Shown here piece after piece: positions 52,621 through 53,101 of a DNA stretch of 53,101 bases; the stretch's first letter is position 1; each line of letters starts with the position of its first letter. The stretch lies in the NCBI GenBank assembly GCA_011369465.1, contig DRQG01000031.1, positions 1-53,101 on the forward strand, read 5' to 3'. This DNA comes from Caldithrix abyssi (GTDB lineage Bacteria > Calditrichota > Calditrichia > Calditrichales > Calditrichaceae). The notes below the pieces were generated by a model, which did no database searches, was not told the DNA's origin, and saw only the letters and a program-made list of their open reading frames with translations. A program made the position numbers and the translations under genes.

Positions 52621-53101
52621 ATGATTTCATTTAACGAAGAACATCGTATGGTGCGTCAGATGGTAAGGGATTTTGCCAGGAAAGAAATGGCGCCCATCGC
52701 CATCGAAATGGATGAAAAACAGCAATTTCCAAAAGAAACCTTTCAAAAAATGGCCGAATTGAATCTGTTAGGACTGCCTTTTAGTGAAAAATACGGCGGA
52801 GCCGGATTTGATCAGATATCTTACACCATTGCCTTGGAAGAGATGGCCCGGGTTTGTGCGGCTACGGCGCTTTCCTATTCCGCCCACGTTTCACTGGCCG
52901 CTTCACCTATTAATGAATTTGGGAATGAGGAGCAGAAACAGAAATATCTGGTGCCTCTGGCCAAAGGCGAAAAAATCGGTTCCTTCGGTTTAACCGAGCC
53001 TACAGCCGGCTCCGATGCGGGCAGCACCAAAACCACGGCGGTTAAAGATGGCGATTTTTATGTAATTAACGGTTCCAAAATGTTTATTACCAACGCGGAA
53101 G
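52621..53101 (+). CDS. Acyl-CoA dehydrogenase, N-terminal part (cut by right edge)
   Basis: The frame starts at ATG 52621, behind AGGAG, and runs off the window after 160 codons. It has the N-terminal helical domain and start of the beta domain of FAD-dependent acyl-CoA dehydrogenases: G-L-P-F-S-E-K-Y-G-G-A-G near residue 55, F-G-L-T-E-P-T-A-G-S-D near 122 (FAD/substrate loop) and N-G-S-K-M-F-I-T-N-A. It resembles short-chain (butyryl-CoA type) enzymes, acting in beta-oxidation or branched-chain degradation. The catalytic Glu lies outside the window. It begins 14 bp after the ClC stop. Confidence 0.92.
   Translation, partial: MISFNEEHRMVRQMVRDFARKEMAPIAIEMDEKQQFPKETFQKMAELNLLGLPFSEKYGGAGFDQISYTIALEEMARVCAATALSYSAHVSLAASPINEFGNEEQKQKYLVPLAKGEKIGSFGLTEPTAGSDAGSTKTTAVKDGDFYVINGSKMFITNAE

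Overview
The window reads as a chromosomal segment of a bacterium in or near the Calditrichota (Caldithrix-like, FCB superphylum). This placement is an inference. It rests on a secreted peptidase with a C-terminal sorting-type domain, a fused formiminotransferase-cyclodeaminase carrying a zinc-finger insert, a large secreted sortilin/BNR protein, a GSCFA protein, and Shine-Dalgarno-led starts mixed with leaderless-looking ones. There is no rRNA, tRNA, CRISPR array, integrase or transposase gene.

Layout. (1) 1-11.6 kb is a glycan-assembly locus: a methyltransferase-like tail cut by the left edge, an 8.6-kb gene for a 2,882-residue multidomain enzyme (four GT2, two GT4-type and two sulfotransferase domains plus TPRs), and two overlapping GT2-TPR genes. 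(2) 11.6-12.0 kb holds a 73-bp tandem repeat. (3) 12.0-18.3 kb runs in one direction: a small membrane protein, a zinc-ribbon pseudokinase with a LytR_C-like end, an ROK sugar kinase, a Tat-type glycosylasparaginase, a thioredoxin-like protein and an AI-2E-family permease. (4) 18.3-23.5 kb holds a Nudix hydrolase (minus), the histidine-degradation enzyme FtcD with an unknown partner, and two genes sharing a membrane module, one fused to a peptidoglycan amidase. (5) 23.5-34.6 kb is all minus strand: a sortilin/BNR protein, a peroxiredoxin whose active-site codon is TGA (probable selenocysteine), a fatty-acid desaturase, and a zinc/manganese uptake set (permease, binding protein, outer-membrane beta-barrel, small exported protein) headed by a GSCFA gene. 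(6) 34.7-40.2 kb: an M14 carboxypeptidase whose N-terminus is expanded by in-frame repeats, then a metal-efflux permease with an HMA domain and two unknown genes. (7) 40.5-47.8 kb: mtaB, a repeat-rich gap, miaB, an AT-rich type II restriction-modification pair of BglII type, an MBL-fold exonuclease and a YfcC-family transporter. (8) 48.0-53.1 kb: two ClC genes diverging around panD, and an acyl-CoA dehydrogenase cut by the right edge.

The strongest candidates for something new are the sulfotransferase/glycosyltransferase mega-enzyme, the selenocysteine peroxiredoxin with a SECIS-like hairpin, the pseudokinase, the paired amidase/membrane module, and the repeat biology. That last group comprises 7-8-nt-period tracts directly after stop codons, a hairpin-ended element in two opposite orientations, and palindromes inside a coding sequence.
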